Part shown: one piece after another, positions 16,448-24,524 of the stretch
Layout of the letters: each line of letters begins with the position of its first letter
Position numbering within the stretch: position 1 is the first letter of the stretch
Assembly: GCA_018372435.1 (NCBI GenBank)
Contig: JAHAJA010000041.1
Span: forward strand, 1-40,153
Origin: Clostridiales bacterium
GTDB lineage: Bacteria; Bacillota; Clostridia; Lachnospirales; Lachnospiraceae
Direction: 5' to 3'
DNA length: 40,153 bases
Made by a program: the position numbers and the translations under genes
The notes under the pieces: model-generated
What the model saw: the letters and a program-made list of their open reading frames with translations, nothing else
Database searches by the model: none
What the model was told of the DNA's origin: nothing

Positions 16448-17896
16448 ATGAAAAGAGCGGTTTTAAAACGGACTTCAATTTGTCTAGCAGCAACTGTAGT
16501 ATTATGTACTAGTTCTATCGTGAATACAAAGGCGGTATCCTTTACAGGTGAGATAGGTGTAGCTGGTATTGAACTCTCACTTGGTGATAACAGTAGTGCT
16601 CGTAATGTAGTAAGAGATAGTGAGGTTGTTGGTGTTCTTTCAGCTAGAATGGTTGGAGAAGAAGCTGCAATTACAGATAATGATGAAAAAACAACTGAGG
16701 ATGTAGAAAGTGATTTAACGGACGACGTAAAGAACGATGATTCCGAAGCAGAAGATGTTAAGGAAGAGGAAGTTGAAGAACCAGTTTCTGAATACGCTAA
16801 TGTTGGTATCTCAGTTGCTCCTACATATGTTAATGTAAGAAAAAAAGCGAATACCGATTCTGAGATAATGGGTAAATTATATAAAGGTTCTGCAGCAACC
16901 ATCCTTGAAACAAAAGGTGAATGGGTTAAAATTAAATCTGGTGATGTAGAAGGATACATCAATGCGGAATATTTAGCAATTGGATTTGATGCAGAAGAGT
17001 TAGTAGAAAAATATGGTACTAAAATTGCAACAGTTAATACAACTACATTGAAAGTTAGAGAAAAGAAAAGTACTGACGCTAGAGTATTAACTATGATTCC
17101 ACTTGGAGAATCCTATGTTGTGCTTAAAGAGTATGATGAATGGGTTAAAGTTTCTATTGATGGTGGCTCTGATGAGGACGAAGATAATGGTGTAGTTGGT
17201 TATGTTTCAAAAGACTTTGTTGATATTACGGTTGAATTTGAAACTGCTATTTCAATAAAAGAAGAAGAAGCTAAGAAAAAAGCGGAAGAAGAGGCTCGTA
17301 AAGCAGAAGAAGAACAAGCAGCTAGGTTACAAAGAGAACAAGAAGAGCAAAAGCAACAACAAAACAATTCATCATCAAGCAATTCAAGTTCATCAAGTAG
17401 CTCAAATTCATCATCAAGCAATTCGGGTTCAAGTAACTCAAGTTCAAGCAATTCAAGCTCAAACAATTCAAGTAGTTCAAACAGTTCAAGTTCATCAAAT
17501 AGCTCTTCTAATACAGAAGCGCCTAAGGGATCAGGAACTGGTAATGATATCGCAGCATATGCACAAAAATTTATTGGTAACCCTTATGTATATGGTGGTA
17601 CAAGCTTAACAAATGGTGCTGACTGTTCAGGTTTTGTACTGTCGGTTTATAAGAGTTTTGGTTATAGTTTACCAAGAACATCTTCATCACAGTCTACAGC
17701 AGGTGTCAGAGTAGATATGGGATCTTTACAACCTGGAGACTTAGTATTCTATACGGGTGGATCAGGAAGAATTAATCATGTTGCTATCTATATCGGTGGT
17801 GGAAGAGTAGTACATGCTAGTAATCCAAGAACAGGTATTAAGACTTCTTCTGTAAACTACAGAACACCTTATACGGCCAGAAGAATTGTGCGCTAA
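16448..17896 (+). CDS. Secreted NlpC/P60 peptidoglycan endopeptidase with two SH3 domains
   Basis: The 482-residue protein has a signal peptide (about 1-30), an acidic stretch (79-113), two bacterial SH3 domains (about 118-176 and 195-258), a charged coiled coil (270-303), a linker of almost only serine and asparagine (306-355) and a C-terminal NlpC/P60 domain (363-482). The catalytic residues are C393, H444 and H456. Such enzymes cut the D-glutamyl-diaminopimelate bond in stem peptides, here presumably for growth or separation. TGGAGG precedes the ATG. It has its own strong promoter and terminator. The serine linker is encoded by a low-complexity TCAAGC/TCAAAT tract that could vary in length between strains. 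Confidence 0.93.
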   Translation: MKRAVLKRTSICLAATVVLCTSSIVNTKAVSFTGEIGVAGIELSLGDNSSARNVVRDSEVVGVLSARMVGEEAAITDNDEKTTEDVESDLTDDVKNDDSEAEDVKEEEVEEPVSEYANVGISVAPTYVNVRKKANTDSEIMGKLYKGSAATILETKGEWVKIKSGDVEGYINAEYLAIGFDAEELVEKYGTKIATVNTTTLKVREKKSTDARVLTMIPLGESYVVLKEYDEWVKVSIDGGSDEDEDNGVVGYVSKDFVDITVEFETAISIKEEEAKKKAEEEARKAEEEQAARLQREQEEQKQQQNNSSSSNSSSSSSSNSSSSNSGSSNSSSSNSSSNNSSSSNSSSSSNSSSNTEAPKGSGTGNDIAAYAQKFIGNPYVYGGTSLTNGADCSGFVLSVYKSFGYSLPRTSSSQSTAGVRVDMGSLQPGDLVFYTGGSGRINHVAIYIGGGRVVHASNPRTGIKTSSVNYRTPYTARRIVR

Positions 17897-17925
17897 TAAG
17901 AATATAATTGAATAGAAACGTATAA

Positions 17926-17970
17926 TAAAAACGGATTTGCATATTTTAAATATGTGCATCCGTTTTTTTA
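17926..17970 (+). terminator. Terminator of the NlpC/P60 gene
   Basis: A long stem (AAAAACGGA with TCCGTTTTT, continued by TGCATATTT/AAATATGTGCA with one bulge) runs into seven Ts. Confidence 0.85.
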
Positions 17971-18168
17971 TTACTGTATAATTACAATTGTCATAAAAGG
18001 TATGATATGGTAGGAAAGTTGTCTAAAAAATAAGGCAAGATATGTGACAATAATATAAATAGATATTTAATTTAAATTTACAAAATAGTAAATGATTTAT
18101 GAGTACTAGCAATATGCACAATGCCATTGCTAAAATTAGTAAAAAATGTAAAAAATGTTTTTTCAGGA

Positions 18169-18287
18169 TGTGGATTATGGATAAAGTTATCCACATTGTA
18201 CAAGCCATATTTTATGGGCATTTTGAGTTATGCACGGAGTTATCCACATTATCCACAGTGTATGAGGTGGAATTTGTATATGGATAA
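18169..18287. other. DnaA-box cluster
   Basis: Three perfect TTATCCACA boxes lie on the plus strand at 18187-18195, 18240-18248 and 18249-18257, the last two abutting head to tail. Near-matches with one mismatch occur at 18228-18236 (TTATGCACG, plus), 18169-18177 (TAATCCACA, minus), 18176-18184 and 18279-18287 (TTATCCATA, minus). The surrounding gene-free DNA (17971-18500) is very AT-rich. No dnaA, dnaN or rpmH is nearby, so this looks like a DnaA-binding cluster outside the origin rather than oriC. DnaA binding itself is inferred. Confidence 0.7.
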
Positions 18288-18362
18288 CTGTGTCAATATA
18301 GAATGTGTGTTTTGTTTTTTTTGATAAAAAACACATTTAGAGTAATTTTTCCGTTATTTTTC

Positions 18363-18391
18363 TTGACATTAGTATTGTCAAATAATATTAA
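18363..18391 (+). promoter_or_regulatory. Possible promoter with palindromic -35
   Basis: TTGACA (18363-18368) with TATTAA 17 bases later (18386-18391) could be a promoter. The -35 is one arm of TTGACA-N7-TGTCAA (18363-18381), which could be an operator. No gene starts close downstream. Confidence 0.25.
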
Positions 18392-18502
18392 GAATGTGTT
18401 TTTAAATCAGAGAATATTGGGTTAATTATTAACTATTAATCTATTAAATCAGACAATTACAAATATATTAGAAATATGTTTGTTAAAATACTATAAAATT
18501 AC

Positions 18503-18530
18503 TTGATAAATTTTATATTTATGGTATAAT
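18503..18530 (+). promoter_or_regulatory. Promoter of hpf
   Basis: TTGATA (18503-18508), a 16-base spacer and TATAAT (18525-18530) with a TGG extension. The leader would be about 170 nt. Confidence 0.6.
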
Positions 18531-18709
18531 ACATGTATAAGAAATACATAGTAATAATAGTAATTATTAATGTATGACAAGCTATACAATATGAAAAGAC
18601 TTTATGATAAGTATGATATTAATAGGCGAGAGCTAGTTAATATATAAGGGAAAGGCAGAAGCGGTAGCAGATGTCGTTTTCTAATTGAAAGCAAAAGGAG
18701 TTGGACATT

Positions 18710-19243
18710 ATGCGTTATATTATAAGTGGTAAAAACATTGACGTAACAGAAGGACTTAAAACAGCAGTTTACGAAAAGATCGGTAAACTAGAAAGGTATT
18801 TCACTCCTGAAACAGAAATCCATGTAACTCTAAGTGTTGAGAAAGAGAGACAAAAAATAGAAGTAACAATTCCAATGAAAGGAAATATTGTTAGAGCTGA
18901 GCAAGTTAGCACAGATATGTATGTATCAATTGACTTAGTTGAAGAAGTTATTGAACGTCAATTGAGAAAATATAAGAATAAATTAATTCAACAAAAACAA
19001 TCATCAATCAATTTTAATCAAGCATTTGTCGATGATGTTGGAGATGATTATGAAGATGAAGCAGTTAATATTATTCGTACGAAGAGATTTGCAATTAAAC
19101 CAATGGATGCAGAAGAAGCATGTATCCAGATGGATTTATTAGGACATAACTTCTTTGTATTCAAAAATGCAGATACTGATGAAGTTAATGTTGTTTACAA
19201 ACGTAAAGGTAATACATTTGGTTTAATTGAACCAGAATTCTAG
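18710..19243 (+). CDS. hpf: Long-form ribosome hibernation-promoting factor
   Basis: The 177-residue protein has the N-terminal S30AE domain (about 1-100, MRYIISGKNIDVTEG) and a C-terminal dimerisation domain (about 118-177, RTKRFAIKPMDAEEACIQMDLLGHNFFVF) joined by an acidic linker. This is the long form that makes 100S ribosome dimers in stationary phase. The start at 18710 has AAGGAG nine bases before it; the TTG at 18701 adjoins that site. The gene sits directly before secA, a common order in Firmicutes, but has its own promoter and terminator. Confidence 0.93.
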   Translation: MRYIISGKNIDVTEGLKTAVYEKIGKLERYFTPETEIHVTLSVEKERQKIEVTIPMKGNIVRAEQVSTDMYVSIDLVEEVIERQLRKYKNKLIQQKQSSINFNQAFVDDVGDDYEDEAVNIIRTKRFAIKPMDAEEACIQMDLLGHNFFVFKNADTDEVNVVYKRKGNTFGLIEPEF

Positions 19244-19265
19244 GGATAACTATAATAATATATAG

Positions 19266-19312
19266 GTCAAGGGAGAAGGTACTTATTGAAGTTCTTCTCC
19301 CTTGACTTTTTC
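19266..19312 (+). terminator. Terminator of hpf
   Basis: A perfect 13-bp GC-rich stem (19266-19278 with 19294-19306) is followed by TTTTT. Confidence 0.9.
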
Positions 19313-19396
19313 CGTGATTATTTGTTGTAAAGTGGAAAAATGATTAAGTTTGTGTATATATAATGTAAAAGAATGGAGGTTGTTTAAAAAAATTAG

Positions 19397-19425
19397 TTGA
19401 ATAGTATAGGGACTAATGTTACAAT
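19397..19425 (+). promoter_or_regulatory. Promoter of secA
   Basis: TTGAAT (19397-19402), a 17-base spacer and TACAAT (19420-19425) with a TGT extension, 44 bp before the start codon. Confidence 0.6.
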
Positions 19426-19469
19426 AGAAAATAGTTTGAACATCACCAATATTATAGGAGTGAAAAGAA

Positions 19470-22040
19470 ATGGGATTAATAAATAGAGTATTTGGGACAC
19501 ATAGTGAACGTGAATTAAAAAGAATAAATCCAATTGTAGATAAAATCGAAGCATTAGAACCGGAATATGTAAAACTTACAGATGATGAATTAAGAAATAA
19601 AACGAAAGAATTTAAAGCTCGTTTAGAAAAAGGTGAAACACTTGATGATATATTAGTTGAAGCATATGCAACAGTGCGTGAGGCTTCGAAAAGAGTTCTA
19701 GGATTAAGACATTATCGTGTTCAGTTAATCGGTGGTGTAATTCTTCATCAAGGAAGAATTACAGAAATGAAAACTGGTGAAGGTAAAACATTAGTGTCTA
19801 CATTACCAGCTTACTTGAACGCCTTAGAAGGACAAGGTGTCCACATAGTAACGGTAAATGATTACTTAGCACATCGTGATGCCGAGGAGATGGGAAAAGT
19901 TCACCAATTCTTAGGTTTGACAGTTGGTGTTGTACTTAATAGTATGACTAACGACGAGAGACGTGAAGCTTACGCATGTGATATCACATATGCAACGAAC
20001 AACGAACTAGGATTTGATTACTTAAGAGATAACATGGTTATCTACAAGGAACAACTAGTTATGCGTGGATTACACTATGCAATCATCGATGAGGTTGACT
20101 CCGTATTAATCGATGAAGCTAGAACACCATTAATTATATCTGGTCAAAGTGGTAAGTCTACTAAGTTATATGAAGCATGTGATGTATTAGCTAGACAATT
20201 AGAGCGCGGTAAAGAAAGTGCTGAATTAACTAAGATGGCAGCTATCATGAAAGAAGAGATCGAAGAAGAAGGCGACTTCATTGTTAATGAAAAGGACAAG
20301 AATGTAAGTTTAACAGAAGAAGGCGTTCATAAAGTAGAAAAATTCTTCAATATTGAAAACTTTTCAGACCCAGAAAATCTTGAGATTCAACACAATATTA
20401 TTCTTGCATTACGTGCACATAACTTAATGTTCAAAGATAAAGATTATGTTGTTAAGGATGATCAAGTATTAATCGTAGATGAATTTACTGGACGTATTAT
20501 GCCGGGACGTCGTTATTCAGATGGTTTACATCAGGCAATTGAAGCAAAAGAAAAAGTTAAGGTAAAGAGAGAGAGTAAAACTCTAGCAACAATTACATTC
20601 CAGAACTTCTTTAACAAATACCAAAAGAAATCAGGTATGACTGGTACAGCCCTAACAGAAGAAAGAGAATTTAGAGATATCTATGGCATGGACGTAATTG
20701 TAGTTCCTACCAATGTTCCAATTGCCAGAATTGATAGACAAGATGCTGTATATAAAACAAAACGTGAGAAGTTACATGCAGTAATTGATGATATTATTGA
20801 AAGTCATAAGAAGGGGCAGCCAGTACTTGTTGGTACTATAACAATTGAGGCTTCTGAAGAAATTAGTGAACTTCTTAAAAAGAAAGGTATTCCACACAAA
20901 GTGTTGAATGCGAAGTTTCATGAATTGGAAGCAGAAATCGTTGCAGATGCAGGTCAACCAGGAGTAGTAACAATCGCTACAAACATGGCTGGTCGTGGTA
21001 CGGATATCAAACTTGGTGAAGGTGTAACTGCTGTAGGTGGTCTTAAGATTATTGGTACAGAAAGACATGAATCTAGACGTATTGATAACCAGTTAAGAGG
21101 TCGTGCAGGCCGTCAAGGTGACCCAGGTGAATCAAGATTCTTCATCTCTCTTGAAGATGATCTTATGCGTTTATTCGGTTCTGAGAAGTTAATGAGTATG
21201 TTCAATTCATTAGGACTTCCTGATGGCGAACAAATTGAACATAAGATGTTATCGAATGCAATTGAGAAGGCGCAGACTAAGATTGAAAACAATAACTTTG
21301 GAATCAGAAAGAATCTTCTTGAATACGATCAAGTTAATAATGACCAAAGAGAAATTATCTACACAGAGCGTAGAAAAGTTCTTGATGGCGAGAGTATGAG
21401 AGATGCTATCTATAAGATGATAACTGACATTGTTGAGAAGTTTGTTAACCGTTGCATTAGTGATGATCAATTACCAGAGGATTGGGATTTGACAAGTTTA
21501 AACGAGTTATTATTACCAGTAATCCCGATAGAAGAAGTTGAATTATCAAAAGAACAATTAGAAACAATGAAGAAAGACGCGTTAATTCAAGAGTTAAAAG
21601 AAAAAGCTGTTAAATTATATGAGGCAAAAGAGGCAGAGTTCCCTGAGATTGAACAGTTAAGGGAAATTGAACGTGTTATCTTGTTAAAAGTTATTGATAG
21701 AAAATGGATGGATCACATCGATGATATGGATCAATTACGTCAGGGTATTGGTTTACAAGCATACGGTCAAAGAGATCCACTTGTTGAATTCAAATTCATG
21801 GGATTTGAAATGTTTGATGAAATGATTGAAGCGATTTCTGAAGATACCATCCGTGCATTAATGCATGTAAGAATCGAGCAGAACGTAGAAAGAGAAGAAG
21901 TAGCGAAAGTTACGGGAACAAACAAAGATGATTCTGCAAAAGGACCAGTTAAACGTACTGGTAAGAAAGTTCAACCAAACGATCCATGCCCATGTGGTAG
22001 TGGTAAGAAATACAAGCAATGTTGTGGTAAGAATTATTAA
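19470..22040 (+). CDS. secA: Preprotein translocase ATPase SecA
   Basis: The 856-residue product is a complete SecA. Walker A is GEGKT (103-107), the DEAD-type box DEVD is at 207-210, the peptide-crosslinking and second ATPase domains follow (GTDIKLG, RGRAGRQGDPG), then the scaffold and wing, and a zinc-binding tail with C840, C842, C851 and C852 in CPCGSGKKYKQCC. It drives secretion of signal-peptide proteins through SecYEG at the membrane. AGGAG precedes the ATG. It has its own promoter and a terminator after it. The Zn tail suggests SecB-like or phospholipid contact. Confidence 0.97.
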   Translation: MGLINRVFGTHSERELKRINPIVDKIEALEPEYVKLTDDELRNKTKEFKARLEKGETLDDILVEAYATVREASKRVLGLRHYRVQLIGGVILHQGRITEMKTGEGKTLVSTLPAYLNALEGQGVHIVTVNDYLAHRDAEEMGKVHQFLGLTVGVVLNSMTNDERREAYACDITYATNNELGFDYLRDNMVIYKEQLVMRGLHYAIIDEVDSVLIDEARTPLIISGQSGKSTKLYEACDVLARQLERGKESAELTKMAAIMKEEIEEEGDFIVNEKDKNVSLTEEGVHKVEKFFNIENFSDPENLEIQHNIILALRAHNLMFKDKDYVVKDDQVLIVDEFTGRIMPGRRYSDGLHQAIEAKEKVKVKRESKTLATITFQNFFNKYQKKSGMTGTALTEEREFRDIYGMDVIVVPTNVPIARIDRQDAVYKTKREKLHAVIDDIIESHKKGQPVLVGTITIEASEEISELLKKKGIPHKVLNAKFHELEAEIVADAGQPGVVTIATNMAGRGTDIKLGEGVTAVGGLKIIGTERHESRRIDNQLRGRAGRQGDPGESRFFISLEDDLMRLFGSEKLMSMFNSLGLPDGEQIEHKMLSNAIEKAQTKIENNNFGIRKNLLEYDQVNNDQREIIYTERRKVLDGESMRDAIYKMITDIVEKFVNRCISDDQLPEDWDLTSLNELLLPVIPIEEVELSKEQLETMKKDALIQELKEKAVKLYEAKEAEFPEIEQLREIERVILLKVIDRKWMDHIDDMDQLRQGIGLQAYGQRDPLVEFKFMGFEMFDEMIEAISEDTIRALMHVRIEQNVEREEVAKVTGTNKDDSAKGPVKRTGKKVQPNDPCPCGSGKKYKQCCGKNY

Positions 22041-22060
22041 GTAAACAGTTGATATAATAG

Positions 22061-22091
22061 AAAGGGACGGAGATTAAATACGTCCCTTTTA
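22061..22091 (+). terminator. Terminator of secA
   Basis: AAAGGGACG (22061-22069) pairs with CGTCCCTTT (22081-22089) and is followed by a short T run, between secA and prfB. Confidence 0.75.
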
Positions 22092-22151
22092 CCTTATCTA
22101 AGATTAGTAGTCAAGTGTTTATAATTTATTAAAATGAAAGAGGTGAAAACA

Positions 22152-23274
22152 GTGGTAGAATTAGATCAATACAAATATACGTTAGGTACGTATGAGAAGC
22201 CACTAAAAGAAGTGGGGGATTCACTTTGACTTAGCAAATAAGAAGCTAAGAGTCCAAGAGATTGAAGAAATCATGGAGAAGCCATCCTTCTGGGAAGATG
22301 CGAAAGCATCTCAAGATTATATGAAGGAAATTAAGGAACTAAAAGCAACGATTGAAAAGTTTGATGAGTTAGTACAAGCATATGAAGATGCCCAGACCCT
22401 CATAGAAATGGGATATGAGGAAAATGATCCTGATTTAGTAGCGGAAGTAGAAGAGGCGATGAATGAATTTATTAGAGAATTCGAAAGCTTACGTGTTGCA
22501 ACATTGCTATCAGAGGAGTATGATAAAGATAACGCAATTATTACTTTACATGCAGGTGCGGGTGGCACAGAGAGCTGCGATTGGGCTAATATGCTATTCA
22601 GAATGTATCAGCGCTGGGCAGATAAGAAAGGTTTTACAACAGAAGTCCTTGATTATCTAGATGGTGAAGAAGCTGGTGTGAAATCTGTTACGTTACAGGT
22701 GAATGGTGAGAATGCATATGGGTATCTTAAGTCGGAGAGAGGGGTGCATCGACTTGTGCGAATATCTCCATTTAATGCAGCTGGAAAGCGCCAGACATCT
22801 TTTGTGTCCTGTGATGTAATGCCAGATATAGAAGATGATATTGATATTGAAATTAAGGATGATGATATTAGAATCGACACATATCGAGCAAGTGGTGCTG
22901 GAGGACAGCATATCAACAAAACATCCTCAGCGATACGAATTACACATATGCCATCAGGTATTGTAGTACAATGTCAGAATGAACGATCACAATTTCAAAA
23001 CAAAGATAAGGCTATGCAGATGTTAAAGGCAAAGTTATATCTACTTAAGCAACAAGAGAATTTGGAGAAAGAATCTGGTATCCGAGGAGAACAAAAGGAA
23101 ATTGGATGGGGAAGTCAGATTCGTTCTTACGTAATGCAACCGTATACAATGGTAAAGGATCATAGGACAAATGAAGAAGTAGGTAATGCGATTAGTGTTC
23201 TCGATGGAAATATTGATCCTTTTATTAATGCATACTTGAAGTGGGTAAGTATGGGCAAAAATAAGGAGGAGTAA
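22152..23274 (+). CDS. prfB: Peptide chain release factor 2, with +1 programmed frameshift
   Basis: Two frames join: 22152-22226 (25 codons from a GTG start) and 22228-23274. The first frame ends at TGA 22227-22229; slipping one base at CTT gives a 373-residue protein. In this numbering the tripeptide SPF (205-207), which reads UAA/UGA, and the catalytic GGQ (250-252) fall at the same positions as in Escherichia coli RF2. GAGGTG lies before the GTG start, and an in-frame ATG at 22134 has no such site. Frameshifting rises when RF2 is scarce, an established autoregulation. cheW begins three bases after its stop. Confidence 0.95.
22214..22230 (+). promoter_or_regulatory. prfB frameshift site
   Basis: An internal Shine-Dalgarno-like GGGGG (22214-22218) precedes the slippery CTT TGA C (22224-22230). 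The in-frame stop is codon 26, the position known for E. coli prfB. The gap between GGGGG and CTT is five bases, a little longer than the usual three. Confidence 0.93.
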
Positions 23275-23276
23275 GT

Positions 23277-23744
23277 ATGGATAACACGAAGCAAGTCATA
23301 TTTAAATTAGGAAATGAAGAGTTTGGTTTGGGTATATTGTATGTTAAGGCGATTGAAAAGTACATGGATATTGTGCCGATTCCGAATGCGCCAAGTTATA
23401 TTGAAGGCATTATTAATCTTAGAGGGGATGTTATTCCTGTATATAGCTTGAGAAGTAAATTTGGCCTTCCTAAAAAGTCTGTTGATGAGAATACGAAATT
23501 AATTGTTACAAAATCGAAAGATATTATGATGGCGTTTGAAGTTGATTCTGTTAATGAGATTGTTGAAATCCCAGGAAGTAATATTCATGAAGCACCAACT
23601 ATTATTCGAGCAGAGAGTACAGCCTATATTAATTATGTTGCAGATGTGGATAAACGATTAGTTGTATTATTAAATTTGGACGGTATATTGAGTGAGGCGG
23701 AAAAGGGAGCTCTTGAAAAAGTTGCTTCAGAAGCCCAAGAGTAG
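23277..23744 (+). CDS. cheW: Chemotaxis coupling protein CheW
   Basis: The 155-residue protein has the CheW fold: QVIFKLGNEEFGLGILYVKAIE at the N-terminus, the IINLRGDVIPVYSLRSKFGL core (residues 45-64) that contacts receptors and the CheA P5 domain, and a hydrophobic C-terminal strand (RLVVLLNLDGIL). It links chemoreceptors to CheA at the membrane array. GGAGGAG precedes its ATG, inside the end of prfB. Being translationally tied to prfB and far from a che operon is unusual. No receptor or CheA gene is in the window. Confidence 0.9.
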   Translation: MDNTKQVIFKLGNEEFGLGILYVKAIEKYMDIVPIPNAPSYIEGIINLRGDVIPVYSLRSKFGLPKKSVDENTKLIVTKSKDIMMAFEVDSVNEIVEIPGSNIHEAPTIIRAESTAYINYVADVDKRLVVLLNLDGILSEAEKGALEKVASEAQE

Positions 23745-23900
23745 CTAATAAAAATACATGCTTAAGTCATAAGACGACAATTGGCATGTAGTATATAATA
23801 TGAAAAGATAGGAATTTGATGTGTATTTTTGATTTATTACGAGAATATATGTCAGAAACTTGTCTTTTTTTATGCATTTTGGAGAATATTTATAAAAAGG

Positions 23901-23929
23901 TTGCATTCACAAAAGAAGTGTGTTAATAT
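23901..23929 (+). promoter_or_regulatory. Promoter of the ACT-hom unit
   Basis: TTGCAT (23901-23906), a 17-base spacer and TAATAT (23924-23929) with a TGT extension. No T-box features (such as the AGGGTGGNACCGCG core) are visible in the leader. Confidence 0.45.
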
Positions 23930-23991
23930 CTTTCTAGGAAAAACAAGTGTGTTTCCTGTACAAACACCAAAGTGGGTGAATAGGAGCGGTT

Positions 23992-24444
23992 ATGAATAAT
24001 AAGTTAGAAGAGGACAAATACTTCATTGTAAAGAAAAAAGCAGTTCCTGAAGTGCTTCTTAAAGTAGTTGAAGCAAAACATTTGCTGGATTCAGAAAAGG
24101 TTATTACTGTTCAGGAAGCAACTGATACAGTTGGTATAAGTCGAAGTTCGTTTTATAAATATAAAGACGATATCTTTCCGTTTCATGATAATTCTAGAGG
24201 TAAGACAATTACATTTATGTTGCAAATGGATGATGAACCTGGATTGTTGTCTAGGGTTCTCAATCTTGTGGCGCAAAATGGAGCAAATATATTAACAATA
24301 CATCAAAGTATACCAGTTAATGGAATCGCTATGGTTACTATCAGTGTAGAAGTTCTTCCGTCAAGTGTAAGTTTGTCTGCGTTAATAGATGCGGTTGAAG
24401 GATTAGATGGAATTCATTATTTAAAAATATTAGCTAGGGAGTAG
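23992..24444 (+). CDS. ACT-domain regulatory protein (UPF0735/PheB type)
   Basis: The 150-residue protein has an N-terminal winged-helix-like stretch (VITVQEATDTVGISRSSFYKYKD, residues 36-58) and a C-terminal ACT domain (70-148, MDDEPGLLSRVLNLVAQNGANILTIHQ). ACT domains bind amino acids and regulate enzymes or transcription. Its place directly before homoserine dehydrogenase is frequent in clostridia and suggests control of threonine or aspartate-family synthesis. The ATG follows AGGAGCGG. Whether it binds DNA is not known; the helical segment makes it plausible. Confidence 0.85.
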   Translation: MNNKLEEDKYFIVKKKAVPEVLLKVVEAKHLLDSEKVITVQEATDTVGISRSSFYKYKDDIFPFHDNSRGKTITFMLQMDDEPGLLSRVLNLVAQNGANILTIHQSIPVNGIAMVTISVEVLPSSVSLSALIDAVEGLDGIHYLKILARE

Positions 24445-24501
24445 TGTGAAAAATGAATCTTTCACACTCAAATATGTGCCTGCATCCCAAAGTTTGCAGG
24501 C
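24443..24501 (+). other. Two hairpins between the ACT gene and hom
   Basis: AGTGTGAAA (24443-24451) pairs perfectly with TTTCACACT (24460-24468), starting inside the ACT stop codon. GCCTGCA (24478-24484) pairs with TGCAGGC (24495-24501). They precede the hom start and lack T runs, so they are not plain terminators. Confidence 0.6.
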
Positions 24502-24524
24502 TATGGAAAGGCATGGTTATTAAT

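Noticed and set aside
17200..17466. Minus-strand frame rich in Leu and Glu
   Set aside because: It is the complement of the serine/asparagine linker and coiled-coil codons of the NlpC/P60 gene.
18100..18300. Chromosomal origin oriC
   Set aside because: DnaA boxes are present, but the usual dnaA, dnaN or rpmH neighbours are missing. I report it as a DnaA-box cluster instead.
18099..18324. Short reading frames in the DnaA-box region
   Set aside because: They overlap each other in different frames, have no ribosome sites and cover the DnaA boxes.
23745..23991. T-box leader before the ACT-hom genes
   Set aside because: No T-box sequence or specifier hairpin is seen; the leader after the promoter is short.
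24453..24524. Leader peptide or attenuator before hom
   Set aside because: The frame from 24453 is continuous with hom, is not rich in threonine or methionine codons, and no terminator stem follows.
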